Of a DNA stretch of 64,000 bases, positions 53,669-63,693 are shown piece after piece. The position numbers were made by a program, and so were the translations under genes. The notes beneath the pieces are model-generated. The model did no database searches. It was given only the letters and a program-made list of their open reading frames with translations, and had not been told where the DNA came from. Where the stretch lies: contig NZ_JACJPX010000009.1 of assembly GCF_014696315.1 (NCBI RefSeq), forward strand, positions 1 through 64,000, given 5' to 3'. This stretch comes from Calothrix membranacea FACHB-236. GTDB taxonomy: Bacteria; Cyanobacteriota; Cyanobacteriia; Cyanobacteriales; Nostocaceae. The first letter of the stretch is position 1. The number at the start of each line of letters is the position of its first letter.

Positions 53669-55012
53669 TTATGCTGATTCTGGCTTGGGAAGGGAAGAGG
53701 GATGTACTAAGAGTTCAGCAGTGGAACGCTTCTCAACCATTTCCCGGGTGACTGTACAGCGAGTTACATCTTTACGGGATGGTAACTCATACATCACATC
53801 CAACATTAGTTCTTCCACAATACCCCGTAATGCTCTGGCTCCAGTTTTGCGGCGGTAGGCTTCTTGAGCGATCGCTCGCAAGGCTTCTGGTTTAAAGTCT
53901 AATTGGACGTTATCCATCTTCAGCAGTTTTTGGTACTGCTTCACAAGGGCACTGCGTGGTTGGGTAAGAATCGCCATTAAAGCTTCTTCATCTAGCGGAT
54001 CTACTACGGCTACCATCGGTATCCGTCCGATGAATTCGGGAATCATGCCAAATTTCACCAAATCATCTGGTTCTAGGTAGCGTAGGGTATCTGCTGCTCG
54101 TTTTTCCTTCGATTGTCCTTCACCAGGTTGCACAAAGCCGATGGATTTTTTACCGACTCGTTGATCCACAACCTTTTCTAAACCAACGAAGGCTCCACCA
54201 CAAATAAATAGGATATTGCTGGTATCAATTTGGATACAATCTTGATAAGGATGCTTCCGTCCGCCTTGGGGTGGTACGTTAGCGATCGTTCCTTCTAACA
54301 TTTTCAGCAAAGCTTGCTGTACGCCTTCACCAGACACATCGCGTGTAATTGAGGGGTTCTCACTCTTACGAGCAATTTTGTCAATTTCATCGATGTAGAT
54401 AATTCCGCGTTGCGCTTCCTCCACATCCAAATCTGCTACTTGCAACAGCCGCAGCAAGATATTTTCCACATCTTCGCCCACATACCCAGCTTCTGTCAGC
54501 GTTGTGGCATCAGCTACGGCAAAGGGGACATCCAGAATTTTCGCCAGGGTTTGCGCTAAGAGAGTTTTGCCGCAACCAGTAGGGCCAATTAGCAGAATGT
54601 TTGATTTTTGCAGTTCTACGGCATCTTCACCGCCACCTTTACCACTGGCTTTAGACTGAACTATGGCCAGCCGCTTATAGTGATTGTAGACCGCTACTGA
54701 CAGTACTTTTTTAGCTTCGTCTTGACCAATGACGTGTTCGTCTAGATACTTTTTAATCTCTCTAGGTTTGGGTATTTGGTTAAACGAAAGACTGGAAGAG
54801 CGGGTGCGGCGTTTCTGAGGTGGTTCCGACTTTGGTGTTGGTTGGGAAGCTGCCGCACCATTTGTGTCGAGTAACTCCTCATCGAGGATTTCATTACACA
54901 AGTCAACGCATTCATCGCAGATGTAGACTCCCGGCCCTGCGATTAATTTACGCACCTGCTCTTGAGACTTGCCACAAAACGAACATTTTAAATGGGAGTC
55001 GTACTTAGACAT
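53669..55012 (-). CDS. clpX: ClpX, ATPase subunit of the Clp protease
   Basis: 447 residues. Zinc-binding domain with Cys10, Cys13, Cys32 and Cys35; AAA+ domain with Walker A GPTGCGKT (143-150), Walker [11 protein letters not shown], and pore loop GYVG in [13 protein letters not shown]. The IGF-type ClpP-binding loop is seen as IGFVQPGEG. ClpX unfolds tagged substrates and feeds them to ClpP, encoded nine bases upstream. The Glu/Gly/Lys-rich insert at 118-133 is a normal variable region. Confidence 0.97.
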   Translation of the reverse strand: MSKYDSHLKCSFCGKSQEQVRKLIAGPGVYICDECVDLCNEILDEELLDTNGAAASQPTPKSEPPQKRRTRSSSLSFNQIPKPREIKKYLDEHVIGQDEAKKVLSVAVYNHYKRLAIVQSKASGKGGGEDAVELQKSNILLIGPTGCGKTLLAQTLAKILDVPFAVADATTLTEAGYVGEDVENILLRLLQVADLDVEEAQRGIIYIDEIDKIARKSENPSITRDVSGEGVQQALLKMLEGTIANVPPQGGRKHPYQDCIQIDTSNILFICGGAFVGLEKVVDQRVGKKSIGFVQPGEGQSKEKRAADTLRYLEPDDLVKFGMIPEFIGRIPMVAVVDPLDEEALMAILTQPRSALVKQYQKLLKMDNVQLDFKPEALRAIAQEAYRRKTGARALRGIVEELMLDVMYELPSRKDVTRCTVTREMVEKRSTAELLVHPSSLPKPESA

Positions 55013-55021
55013 ACCAGCCTC

Positions 55022-55672
55022 TTATTTCAGAATGGTGACGTTTTCCCCTGGTGTGGGAAGATTTTGCCGAGAAATGACTTGGTCAATTAAACCGTAGTTC
55101 TTCGCCTCTTCTGCCGACATGAAAAAGTCGCGTTCCGTATCTGCCTCAATTCTTTCTAAGGGTTGACCAGTATGCTGGGACATTAACTGATTCAACTTAC
55201 CCTTAATGTAAAGAATTTCTCTAGCTTGAATTTCTATGTCAATAGCCTGCCCTTGAGCACCACCAAGTGGTTGGTGAATCATGATTCGGGAATCGGGTAG
55301 AGACATACGTTTTCCCGCAGTCCCTGCTGTTAACAAGAATGCCCCCATGCTTGCGGCTAGTCCAAAACAGATGGTAACTACATTGGGACGAATTTGCTGT
55401 ATTGTATCATAGATTGCCATCCCTGCGTAGACCGAGCCGCCAGGAGAGTTAATGTACAGTTGAATGTCCTTTTCTGAGTCTTCGGCATCCAAGAATAATA
55501 GTTGGGCGACTATGGAATTGGCAACGGCATCGTCTATGGGTGTTCCCAAAAAGATAATCCGCTCTCGCAGTAGGCGGGAGTAGATGTCAAATGCCCTTTC
55601 TCCCATACCAGATTGTTCTACCACCATCGGCACAATGTTGCTGATGCCGTTGAGGTGGGAGCTAATATTCAT
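55022..55672 (-). CDS. clpP: ClpP protease subunit
   Basis: 216 residues from the ATG at 55672, which gives the usual short N-terminus before [21 protein letters not shown]; longer starts (55720, 55756) are possible. Catalytic triad Ser108 (LAASMGAF), His133 (MIHQPLGG) and Asp182 (EADTERD). The gene lies between tig and clpX in the standard order, so it is the ClpX partner (ClpP2-like in cyanobacterial naming). Neither start has a good Shine-Dalgarno site. Confidence 0.95.
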   Translation of the reverse strand: MNISSHLNGISNIVPMVVEQSGMGERAFDIYSRLLRERIIFLGTPIDDAVANSIVAQLLFLDAEDSEKDIQLYINSPGGSVYAGMAIYDTIQQIRPNVVTICFGLAASMGAFLLTAGTAGKRMSLPDSRIMIHQPLGGAQGQAIDIEIQAREILYIKGKLNQLMSQHTGQPLERIEADTERDFFMSAEEAKNYGLIDQVISRQNLPTPGENVTILK

Positions 55673-56010
55673 CTGGCTTAAGCTGCTGATTGGGTAATTT
55701 CCCGACTGCGATACAAGCATAAAAAAACATTTGACAAGTAAGTGGGACAAGTTCAAAGCAGCATAGACTGCTTCTTTAACTAATTTAGATTTTTATTTGA
55801 GCTATGTGTTAACCATTATGCCTCATCTAAATTTTTCTCGTGTAACCGAGTATCCCGCCAAGATAGTAGCAGATGTAGTTAGTAATTTCTTTAACATTTG
55901 TTAACCATTTTAGCGGGAAATTGGGATGGGGCATTGGTTACAGGTAATTAGTAATGGGTTTTGGTTATTTCCCTCATCTCCCTAGTCCCCAGTCCCCAAT
56001 CCCCAGTCCC
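55673..56010. other. tig-clpP spacer
   Basis: About 340 bases, including a possible clpP N-terminal extension up to 55756. Around 55920-56005 are GGGATGGGGCATTGG and CCCCAGTCCCCAATCCCCAG repeats adjoining the tig stop. A perfect TTGTTAACCATTT / TGTGTTAACCATT pair of GTTAACCAT words (55809, 55899) might be regulatory. Confidence 0.45.
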
Positions 56011-57435
56011 TTATTCTCCTTCAACAGTTTCTGCTACAACTTCCACTGTGGCAGATTCTGCTTCAGGCTCGGCTGGTGTGGCTTCTTCTTCGGCTGGGGT
56101 ACTTAAAGAGCCTTCGGGGACGAGTTCCACTGATGAGTTTGCTAGCAGCCAATCGATGATTTTTTCGGTTGTGAGTTCATTTTCCACAACTGAGCGCAGT
56201 CTGTCTGCGTCTACATCTTCTTCTGGATATTCCTGCAACAACTCTGTGACTCTAGCTTTAATTTCATCTTCTGTCACCTGGATGGATTCGCGTTTACTCA
56301 CTTCCCGTAAAGCGAGGGAGCGTTTGAGGCGTTCAATGGCCTCATCACGCGATCGCGCCCGTAATTGCGGAATAATATCTTGGGTAAATAACTTTCTGAC
56401 ATCCAGCCCTTGCTGCGATAACCGGATTGCTGTTTGTGTCAGCATCGCATCAACTTCCTGCTCGATTAATGTAGCTGGTAGATCAATTTCTACATGCTTG
56501 AGCAGTTCTGCTAACAAGGCTTCTTGCTTGTTGGTTTTGGTTTGCTGTTCTGCTTCTTTTTGATAACGCTCTTCTAAAGAAGATCGCAATTCTGCTAAAG
56601 TTTCAAAATCGCTGACTTCTTGGGCAAAATCGTCATCTAACTCAGGTAGTTCTTTTTCCTTGAGTTCATTGAGCGTGACTGTAAATACAGCTGGTTTGCC
56701 TGCTAACTCTTCATTAGCATAAGGATCTGGGAACTGGGCCGAAATTTCCTTGGTTTCTCCAGGATTCATGCCCACTATACCCGATATAAATCCTGGAATA
56801 AATTTATCTTCGTATAATTCGACTTGGAAATCAGTCGCTTCTCCTCCAGGAATTGGGGTAGGTTCTGCTGATTCGTCTTCACCCTCAGCTTTCGCTATTA
56901 CACCCTTAAAATCAACAACTGCGACATCGCCAATTTGGGCAGCACGTCCTTCTACAGGAATCAATGTTCCCATTTGTTGACGTTCCTTATCTAGCGCTTC
57001 ATCAACGCGCGCTGGCTCGTACTTGATTTCTTCGGCTTTCGCTTGTAATCCTGTGTACTGTGCTATTTGAATTTCCGGTTCCACATCGACAGCCGCAGAA
57101 AAGGTCAGCGGTTTACCTGGTTCATAATTATTAATCAATTCATCAAACGATGATCGCAACTGTGGTTGCCCAATCGCCGGAATTTCTTCTTGTTTAACAG
57201 CTTTTTCTATGCCATCTTGTATGAGTTCTTCCAGGGCTGCTGCCTTAATGCGAGTAGTACCAAGGCGCTGTAGTAATATCTGCCGAGGCACTTTGCCTTT
57301 GCGAAACCCAGGAATATTGGCAGTACTAGCTAGGTTTTTAATTACCTGTTCGTAAGTTTGTTTGGTAATCTCTGGCGTAATCTCTATTTCTAGTCCAATT
57401 TGGCTGGCGGGAAGTTTTTCCTGGGTGACTTTCAT
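56011..57435 (-). CDS. tig: Trigger factor
   Basis: 474 residues from the ATG at 57435 (MKVTQEKLPASQIGLEIEI); the 41 codons upstream in frame are not conserved. The ribosome-binding tip GFRKGKVPRQIL is intact at about 45-56. The PPIase domain (about 160-250: IGDVAVVDFKG, EDKFIPGFISGIVGMNPGE) and helical C-terminal arms follow. The tail is Ala/Glu/Pro/Thr-rich, as in cyanobacteria. It is a ribosome-bound chaperone for nascent chains, upstream of clpP-clpX. Confidence 0.95.
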   Translation of the reverse strand: MKVTQEKLPASQIGLEIEITPEITKQTYEQVIKNLASTANIPGFRKGKVPRQILLQRLGTTRIKAAALEELIQDGIEKAVKQEEIPAIGQPQLRSSFDELINNYEPGKPLTFSAAVDVEPEIQIAQYTGLQAKAEEIKYEPARVDEALDKERQQMGTLIPVEGRAAQIGDVAVVDFKGVIAKAEGEDESAEPTPIPGGEATDFQVELYEDKFIPGFISGIVGMNPGETKEISAQFPDPYANEELAGKPAVFTVTLNELKEKELPELDDDFAQEVSDFETLAELRSSLEERYQKEAEQQTKTNKQEALLAELLKHVEIDLPATLIEQEVDAMLTQTAIRLSQQGLDVRKLFTQDIIPQLRARSRDEAIERLKRSLALREVSKRESIQVTEDEIKARVTELLQEYPEEDVDADRLRSVVENELTTEKIIDWLLANSSVELVPEGSLSTPAEEEATPAEPEAESATVEVVAETVEGE

Positions 57436-58277
57436 GCTTCGTCTCTGTTTTCTGGTATTGGTGACTCCGAGTACAGACAAGATGCGATGGTTCGCTTCTG
57501 TAAGTGGATGTCTCTTAGCTGGAATGGCAAATGCCCACAAGGCATCATGAGAATCCAAAAATGGATAAGTGCCTGGCAGCAGAGATCCAGTTTACTGCTA
57601 ATGGCAAAATCCTGAACACTTTAGCGCAATAAGTTTACTCTTTGTACATCTAAAATCGATGACAATGAGTAGTTATTACTCCGTCGCCATCTGTGTTAAC
57701 TAATCAAACACTTCCTTCATGCTTTCATATTAGGGGTTTGGCACTCTGGATCTAGGCAAGGAAGTGGATTTATGATTCAGGGGGCTAACACCGTGATATC
57801 CTGGTTTTCAAGTAGAATTTGATTTCCAGGTCGGATTGATTAGGACTGAATGCATTGCCGCATAACTCAGTTTGTAGTCGTTTGTGGTTTTCTTGCACTT
57901 GGATCATAGTACATCCATAATCTGTACAGCCCAGATAAATAAGCAAAATTATTTACTGAACTGGAAAACTATTAAACTTCAATCATGGCTGAGTACAGGT
58001 ATTTAAATTCTTTCGCTGCTGATAAATTAGTTGTATAATATATACTTTAAATAAAGCTAACGAAATATGAATGTCAGAAAATCAAAGGAAAGTAGGATAT
58101 TACTTAATTAATAGCAATCAAAAAAATTAATAATGTAATAAAGTAAAACAAAAGAATAAATTTGTCAGTAAAGAAAATTTTATTTAAATGTTAAGTAGAC
58201 GGTTGTCATTTAAACACAGAACAAGTTTTGTATCGGTTGAATAAATCTTATATAACCTCTTAAAGGAGGAAGTTAGG
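57436..58277. other. Divergent intergenic region between tig and asd
   Basis: About 840 bases. No gene, RNA fold or repeat array was recognised; the right half (57960-58260) is very AT-rich with poly-A tracts. It must carry the promoters of tig and asd. The asd ribosome site AAAGGAGG is at 58262-58269. Confidence 0.5.
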
Positions 58278-59315
58278 TTGTCTAAATCCTATAATGTAGC
58301 TATTTTGGGCGCAACTGGTGCTGTAGGCACAGAGTTGTTGGAATTACTAGCAAGCCGGAATTTTCCGTTAGCTAATTTAAAGTTGTTGGCTTCAGAAAGA
58401 AGTGTGGGGCGGACGCTGTCCTTTAAAGGAGAAAATTTACCAATAGAGGCAGTCAGCGATCGCGCCTTTGATGGGATAGATATAGTACTGGCAAGTGCAG
58501 GTGGTTCGACATCTAAAACTTGGGCAGCTAAAGCAGTCGAGAAAGGCGCAGTAGTAATTGATAACTCCAGTGCTTTTCGCATGAAAGAGGAAGTGCCTTT
58601 GGTAGTACCAGAAGTAAATCCCCAAGCTGCGGCTCATCATCGAGGAATTATTGCTAATCCTAACTGCACAACAATATTGCTGGCAGTAGCATTGTGGCCT
58701 TTACATCAGGTCAGACCAATAAAACGACTGGTAGTTGCAACCTACCAATCTGCAAGTGGTGCAGGTGCCAAAGCAATGGCAGAAGTTCAAACCCAAGCCA
58801 ACGCGATTTTATCAGGGAAACCAGCAGTTGCCGAAGTATTACCTTATCCATTGGCATTTAATTTATTTCCGCACAATTCCCCATTAAACGATCAAGGATA
58901 CTGCGAGGAAGAAATGAAAATGGTCAATGAAACTCGCAAAATTTTTGGTACACAACAAATCAGGATTACCGCCACTTGTGTGCGGGTTCCCGTACTACGT
59001 GCCCACTCGGAAGCAGTTAATATAGAGTTCGAGGTGCCTTTTAGTCCAGAGGAAGCTAGGGAAATCATCAGTCGCTCTCCTGGAGTAAAATTGATTGAAG
59101 ATTGGCGGGCAAACCATTTTCCAATGCCAATTGAAGCTACTGGTCGAGATGAAGTTTTAGTAGGCAGAATTCGTCAAGACATTTCACATCCTTGCGGCTT
59201 GGAACTATGGTTATGTGGTGACCAAATCCGTAAAGGAGCAGCTTTAAATGCAGTACAAATTGCTGAGTTATTAGTAGAAAAAAATCTATTAAAACCATTA
59301 GCTATTAGTCATTAG
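58278..59315 (+). CDS. asd: Aspartate-semialdehyde dehydrogenase
   Basis: 345 residues, TTG start eight bases after AAAGGAGG. It reduces aspartyl phosphate to the semialdehyde on the lysine/threonine/methionine branch. NADP-binding VAILGATGAVGTELL at 7-21, DNSSAFRM, the catalytic Cys130 in NPNCTT, the substrate-binding QSASGAGAKAM segment, and VRVPVLRAHSEAVN with the active-site His. First gene of an asd-dapA-rnj cluster. Confidence 0.96.
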   Translation: MSKSYNVAILGATGAVGTELLELLASRNFPLANLKLLASERSVGRTLSFKGENLPIEAVSDRAFDGIDIVLASAGGSTSKTWAAKAVEKGAVVIDNSSAFRMKEEVPLVVPEVNPQAAAHHRGIIANPNCTTILLAVALWPLHQVRPIKRLVVATYQSASGAGAKAMAEVQTQANAILSGKPAVAEVLPYPLAFNLFPHNSPLNDQGYCEEEMKMVNETRKIFGTQQIRITATCVRVPVLRAHSEAVNIEFEVPFSPEEAREIISRSPGVKLIEDWRANHFPMPIEATGRDEVLVGRIRQDISHPCGLELWLCGDQIRKGAALNAVQIAELLVEKNLLKPLAISH

Positions 59316-59432
59316 CGAACGACAAAAACATAACTGATAAATAGCTCTTGCAAGCAATTTGCAGATAGGTTATTAAAATATAAAACCACCAAGCTACAAA
59401 AACAAAAAAGGGTAATCAGGAGTGAAAAGAGG

Positions 59433-60317
59433 GTGGGAGATTTTGGCAGAGTTTTAACCGCTATGATTACGCCGTTTAAAGAAGACGGCAGTGTCAACTA
59501 TGATGTAGCGGCAGAACTAGCAGCACATCTAGCTAACAACGGTACAGATACATTGGTGGTATGTGGTACAACCGGGGAATCCCCTACCCTTAGTTGGGAC
59601 GAGGAATACCAGTTGTTTGTTGAGGTGTTGCAGGCTGTAGCAGGAAAAGCCAAGGTGATAGCGGGATGTGGATCTAACTCCACCAAAGAAGCGATCGCCG
59701 CCACCCAAAAGGCAGCTAAAATAGGAGTACATGGGTCTTTACAAGTTGTCCCTTATTACAATAAACCGCCCCAAGCAGGTCTTTACCAGCACTTTCAGGC
59801 GGTAGCGCAAGCCTGTCCCGACCTACCTGTGTTGTTATACAACATTCCTGGTCGTACCGGTCAAAATCTTAGTTCTGAAACAGTTGCCCGGTTAGCGGAG
59901 ATTGATAATATTGTTGGCATAAAAGAAGCTAGTGGAAATTTAGACCAGGCGAGTGAAATTCGCCGCTTGACACCAAAAGAATTTCAGATTTACGCTGGAG
60001 ATGATTCTTTAACCCTGCCTTTGTTAGCGATCGGAGCAAAGGGTGTGGTGAGTGTTGCTTCTCATCTGGTAGGAAACCAACTACAGCAGATGATTCAAGC
60101 TTTTGATTTAGGTAAAATTCAAATTGCGACAGATATTCATCTTCAACTTTTTCCCCTGTTTAAAGCTCTATTTTTAACGACAAATCCTATTCCAGTTAAA
60201 AAAGCATTAAAACTTCTAGGTTGGGAGGTAGGTTCAACCCGTCCGCCGTTATCTGAAGCTGAACCAGAAGTAAGTCACAAGTTAGAGGTGGTTCTCAAAG
60301 AACTTAGTTTAGTCTAG
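59433..60317 (+). CDS. dapA: 4-hydroxy-tetrahydrodipicolinate synthase
   Basis: 294 residues, GTG start with AGGAG eleven bases upstream. It condenses pyruvate with aspartate semialdehyde from Asd. Motifs: GTTGESPTL (Thr-Thr of the proton relay), [14 protein letters not shown], Tyr136 in LYNIPGRTG and the Schiff-base Lys164 in GIKEASG. It follows asd by 117 bases, and a weak AGCAACTTGCT / AGCAAGTTGTT hairpin follows it at about 60325-60350. Confidence 0.96.
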   Translation: MGDFGRVLTAMITPFKEDGSVNYDVAAELAAHLANNGTDTLVVCGTTGESPTLSWDEEYQLFVEVLQAVAGKAKVIAGCGSNSTKEAIAATQKAAKIGVHGSLQVVPYYNKPPQAGLYQHFQAVAQACPDLPVLLYNIPGRTGQNLSSETVARLAEIDNIVGIKEASGNLDQASEIRRLTPKEFQIYAGDDSLTLPLLAIGAKGVVSVASHLVGNQLQQMIQAFDLGKIQIATDIHLQLFPLFKALFLTTNPIPVKKALKLLGWEVGSTRPPLSEAEPEVSHKLEVVLKELSLV

Positions 60318-60607
60318 TTAGCAACTTGCTGAGCGCTAGCAAGTTGTTAGTATCTAAAAATACATATAATGCAAAAACAATACATATTTTTTACCAGGTT
60401 GCACTTAACAACACCTGTGCTACGGCTGAATCGCTATAGTATTAATCCTTCAGCGTAAAATCCATTTTATTGAACAGACAATAGAAAATTCTGACTTTAA
60501 CTCAGCTGCTTTCAGATGACTTTATAAGACAGCTAATAATGTTGTCTTTGATACAAAAAGCTAACTTTTTAACTTAAATTAACCACAAACAACAATCTCA
60601 GGAGCAA

Positions 60608-62380
60608 ATGGCTAAAAACGAAGTTGACTCCGCCCTAAAAATTATTCCTTTGGGCGGTTTACATGAAATTGGTAAAAATACCTGTGTTTTTGAATATGAC
60701 GATGAAATTGTCCTTTTAGATGCAGGTTTAGCCTTTCCCACAGAGGCAATGCATGGTGTAAATATTGTCCTGCCAGATATGACCTATCTACGGGAAAATC
60801 GCCATAAAATTAAAGGGATGATCGTCACCCACGGTCATGAAGACCATATTGGTGGGATTGCGTTTCACCTCAAACAGTTTGAAATACCTGTGATTTATGG
60901 CCCGAGATTAGCAATGGCCATGCTAGAGGGTAAATTAGAAGAAGCTGGAGTACGCGATCGCACAGAATTAAGATCCGTTTTACCCCGAGATGTCGTCAGA
61001 ATTGGCAAATCTTTCTTTGTAGAGTACATTCGCAATACCCACTCCATTGCTGATAGCTTTACAGTTGCCCTGCATACACCCATTGGTATAGTCATCCATA
61101 CAGGAGATTTTAAAATCGACCATACCCCAGTGGATGGTGAAAAATTTGACTTACAACGGTTAGCAGAACATGGCGAAAAAGGCGTACTGTGTTTGTTAAG
61201 CGATTCCACTAACTCAGAAGTGCCAGGATTTACACCTTCGGAACGTTCTGTATATCCCAATCTTGACCGCGTATTTTCACAAGCTACAGGGCGACTGTTT
61301 GTCACGACTTTTGCTTCTAGCGTCCATCGCATCAATATGATTTTGGATCTAGCACAGAAGCACAACCGCACAGTCACAGTTGTCGGGCGTTCAATGTTGA
61401 ATCTAATTGCCCACGCACGCAATTTAGGTTACATCAAGTGTCCAGATAATCTATTGCAACCGTTGCACTCTGTCCGTGGTTTGCCAGATGATAAAGTATT
61501 AATTCTGACTACTGGCTCGCAGGGTGAGACAATGGCAGCCATGACTCGTATTGCCAACAAAGAACACCCCCACATTAAAATTCGCGAAGGCGATACAGTA
61601 GTTTTCTCCGCTAACCCGATTCCTGGAAACACGATCGCAGTTGTGAATACTATAGATAAATTGATGCTCCAAGGAGCAAATGTTGTCTATGGTCGAGACA
61701 AAGGAATACACGTCTCAGGTCACGGTTGTCAAGAAGACCAAAAACTGATGATTGCTTTAACTAAACCGAAGTTTTTCGTACCCTTCCACGGTGAACATCG
61801 GATGTTGGTGAAGCACGCCCAAACAGCGCAGAGTATGGGCATTCCTGCAGAAAACATGATTATTATTCAGAATGGCGATATCGTGGAGTTAACAGAAGAC
61901 TCGATCAGCGTCTCTGGAAAAGTGCCATCGGGTATTGAACTGGTGGATACTACTAGTTCTGGAATGGTTAGCGCTAAAGTCTTACAAGAACGCCAACGCA
62001 TGGCTTCTGAAGGAATTGTTACAATCGCCGCTGCCATCGATTGGAGTGGCAAATTACTGGCTAAACCAGAAATCCACCTGCGGGGTGTAGTCACAAGTAT
62101 AGAGCGATCGCTGTTGCAAAAATGGGTACAACAGCGCATTGAAGAAATATTAAGCGTTCGTTGGTCAGAATTTGTCCAACCCAGTGAAGGCGAGCAAACT
62201 GAAGTAGATTGGGGTGGATTGCAAGGAACTCTGGAAAGAGAGCTACAACGTTCCATCCGTCGGGAATTGCAATGTCAACCAACTGTGACATTGTTGATGC
62301 AGATTCCTGATGAGCCACCTGTAAAAGTCGCCGATGGGAGAAGACGGCGGACTAGGACTGCTGCTCAGGTAGCATCGTAA
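60608..62380 (+). CDS. rnj: Ribonuclease J
   Basis: 590 residues. A beta-CASP metallo-beta-lactamase: THGHEDHIGG (His75, His77, Asp79, His80), HTGDFKIDH, LLSDSTNSEVPG, and the beta-CASP region VTTFASSVHRI, GRSML and SGHGCQED, then PFHGEHRML. The C-terminal domain extends to 590 with a basic tail. RNase J has 5'-exo and endonuclease activity and takes part in mRNA and tRNA maturation. Its location after dapA is usual in cyanobacteria. The 290-base gap before it contains only AT-rich spacer. Confidence 0.95.
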   Translation: MAKNEVDSALKIIPLGGLHEIGKNTCVFEYDDEIVLLDAGLAFPTEAMHGVNIVLPDMTYLRENRHKIKGMIVTHGHEDHIGGIAFHLKQFEIPVIYGPRLAMAMLEGKLEEAGVRDRTELRSVLPRDVVRIGKSFFVEYIRNTHSIADSFTVALHTPIGIVIHTGDFKIDHTPVDGEKFDLQRLAEHGEKGVLCLLSDSTNSEVPGFTPSERSVYPNLDRVFSQATGRLFVTTFASSVHRINMILDLAQKHNRTVTVVGRSMLNLIAHARNLGYIKCPDNLLQPLHSVRGLPDDKVLILTTGSQGETMAAMTRIANKEHPHIKIREGDTVVFSANPIPGNTIAVVNTIDKLMLQGANVVYGRDKGIHVSGHGCQEDQKLMIALTKPKFFVPFHGEHRMLVKHAQTAQSMGIPAENMIIIQNGDIVELTEDSISVSGKVPSGIELVDTTSSGMVSAKVLQERQRMASEGIVTIAAAIDWSGKLLAKPEIHLRGVVTSIERSLLQKWVQQRIEEILSVRWSEFVQPSEGEQTEVDWGGLQGTLERELQRSIRRELQCQPTVTLLMQIPDEPPVKVADGRRRRTRTAAQVAS

Positions 62381-62438
62381 GGTATTTAGAAAAAAACCTC
62401 ACGCATTCGACGTTAGTCGTTACCGCAGGGTAGGCGCA

Positions 62439-62474
62439 AAAACGCAAAGTCCTTTCTAGGTGTCTTTGCGTTTT
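62439..62474. terminator. Bidirectional terminator between rnj and the permease
   Basis: AAAACGCAAAG (62439-62449) pairs with CTTTGCGTTTT (62464-62474) round a 14-base loop; T-runs flank both sides, serving convergent genes. Confidence 0.7.
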
Positions 62475-62493
62475 GGCATGACTATATAGTATT

Positions 62494-63693
62494 TTAGTGA
62501 ATCCATAAATAAGCAAGCACTAAAGTAAATAATGTTAGTGGTACGCCAAAGCGTAAATGCTCAAGAAATGTTAACTTGTAGCCTAAATTTGTAGCAGCTT
62601 CAACAACTATTAAGTTAGCAACTGAACCAAATAAAGTAAGATTACCTGCTAATGTAGAGCCGGCGGCTAGTAATAGCCAATAGTGGGTATCATCTTTGGG
62701 AATTAGAGGATGTAATAAAAGTACAGCCGGAACATTGGAAATCAGATTAGATAATATAACGGTTACACTCAAAAAACTGGCAGAAGTGTTGAGTGCATGA
62801 GTAAATGGCTGCAATAAATTTAACTTTTGTGTGACACGCGTCAGAATAAATAATCCTGAAAACATCACTAGTAAATTCCAATCTATCTTTTGTAAAATGC
62901 GCTGTGGTTTAATTCGCCGCGTAATCAACAATAAACTAGCAGCAACTAAAGCAGATTCGGCTAAAGGTAAACCTATAGCAAAAGCAATAAGTAAGCCTGT
63001 AGTGATGACTAAAGTTTTATTAAATAAAGGTTTAAAAATACGATTTTTATTGCTACTACTTAATTCCTGACAAGGTTGGGTGGAACGAACATCAGGATAA
63101 AGTAGCCATAACAATCCTACTTGAATTGCTAAACCAATTAAGGCTACGGGAGCCAGTGCGTGCAGAAAATCTAGGTAGGGAATACCAGAAAAAGAACCAA
63201 TTAGAATATTTTGGGGGTTACCGCTGAGAGTGCAAACAGAACCTATATTAGTTGCACCTGCGATCGCTAATAAATAAGGTATGGGATTTAAACTCAATGC
63301 TTGAGTTAAGCTCAATGTTAGCGGTGTAAAAATTAGCGCTATTGTGTCGTTAAGAAATACAGCAGAGAGAATACCACTAGCAAAGGTTAAGGCAATTAAC
63401 AAGCCAAGAGGACTGCGGGTTACGCTCAAAAGCAGGGAGAGCGATCGCCTAAAAAAACCTGAGTATTCTAAGTTAGCATTTAGCACCATCATGCTCAGTA
63501 AAAATATGATGGTGTTAGCATCAATTGCCTGCCAAGCCTCTTGTAAATTTATAGCACCCAAGGCAATTAAAAAAGCTGATCCCACGAAGGCAATAGTGGC
63601 ACGGTTCATGCGTAAACCAGGAATGTAGCCCAATGCTAACCCCAGGTAAGTCAGCCCTAATAAGCTATAGATTGCAAATTGCAGGACATTCAC
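62494..63693 (-). CDS. SLC13/ArsB/NhaD-like ion transporter
   Basis: 399 residues and about 11 hydrophobic helices. Two inverted halves each have a hairpin-type motif: FLNDTIALIFTPLTL followed by GATNIGSVCTLSGNPQN in the first, and SNLISNVPAVLLLHPL followed by AAGSTLAGNLTLFGSVANLI in the second. This is the ion transporter superfamily (DASS, ArsB, NhaD). The NxxN/NPQN pattern fits sodium-coupled anion or Na+/H+ exchange, but the substrate cannot be told. Confidence 0.85.
   Translation of the reverse strand: MNVLQFAIYSLLGLTYLGLALGYIPGLRMNRATIAFVGSAFLIALGAINLQEAWQAIDANTIIFLLSMMVLNANLEYSGFFRRSLSLLLSVTRSPLGLLIALTFASGILSAVFLNDTIALIFTPLTLSLTQALSLNPIPYLLAIAGATNIGSVCTLSGNPQNILIGSFSGIPYLDFLHALAPVALIGLAIQVGLLWLLYPDVRSTQPCQELSSSNKNRIFKPLFNKTLVITTGLLIAFAIGLPLAESALVAASLLLITRRIKPQRILQKIDWNLLVMFSGLFILTRVTQKLNLLQPFTHALNTSASFLSVTVILSNLISNVPAVLLLHPLIPKDDTHYWLLLAAGSTLAGNLTLFGSVANLIVVEAATNLGYKLTFLEHLRFGVPLTLFTLVLAYLWIH

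Noticed and set aside
57436-58277. Lysine riboswitch or other leader RNA upstream of asd
   Set aside because: No conserved riboswitch core or terminator/antiterminator pair could be found by eye.
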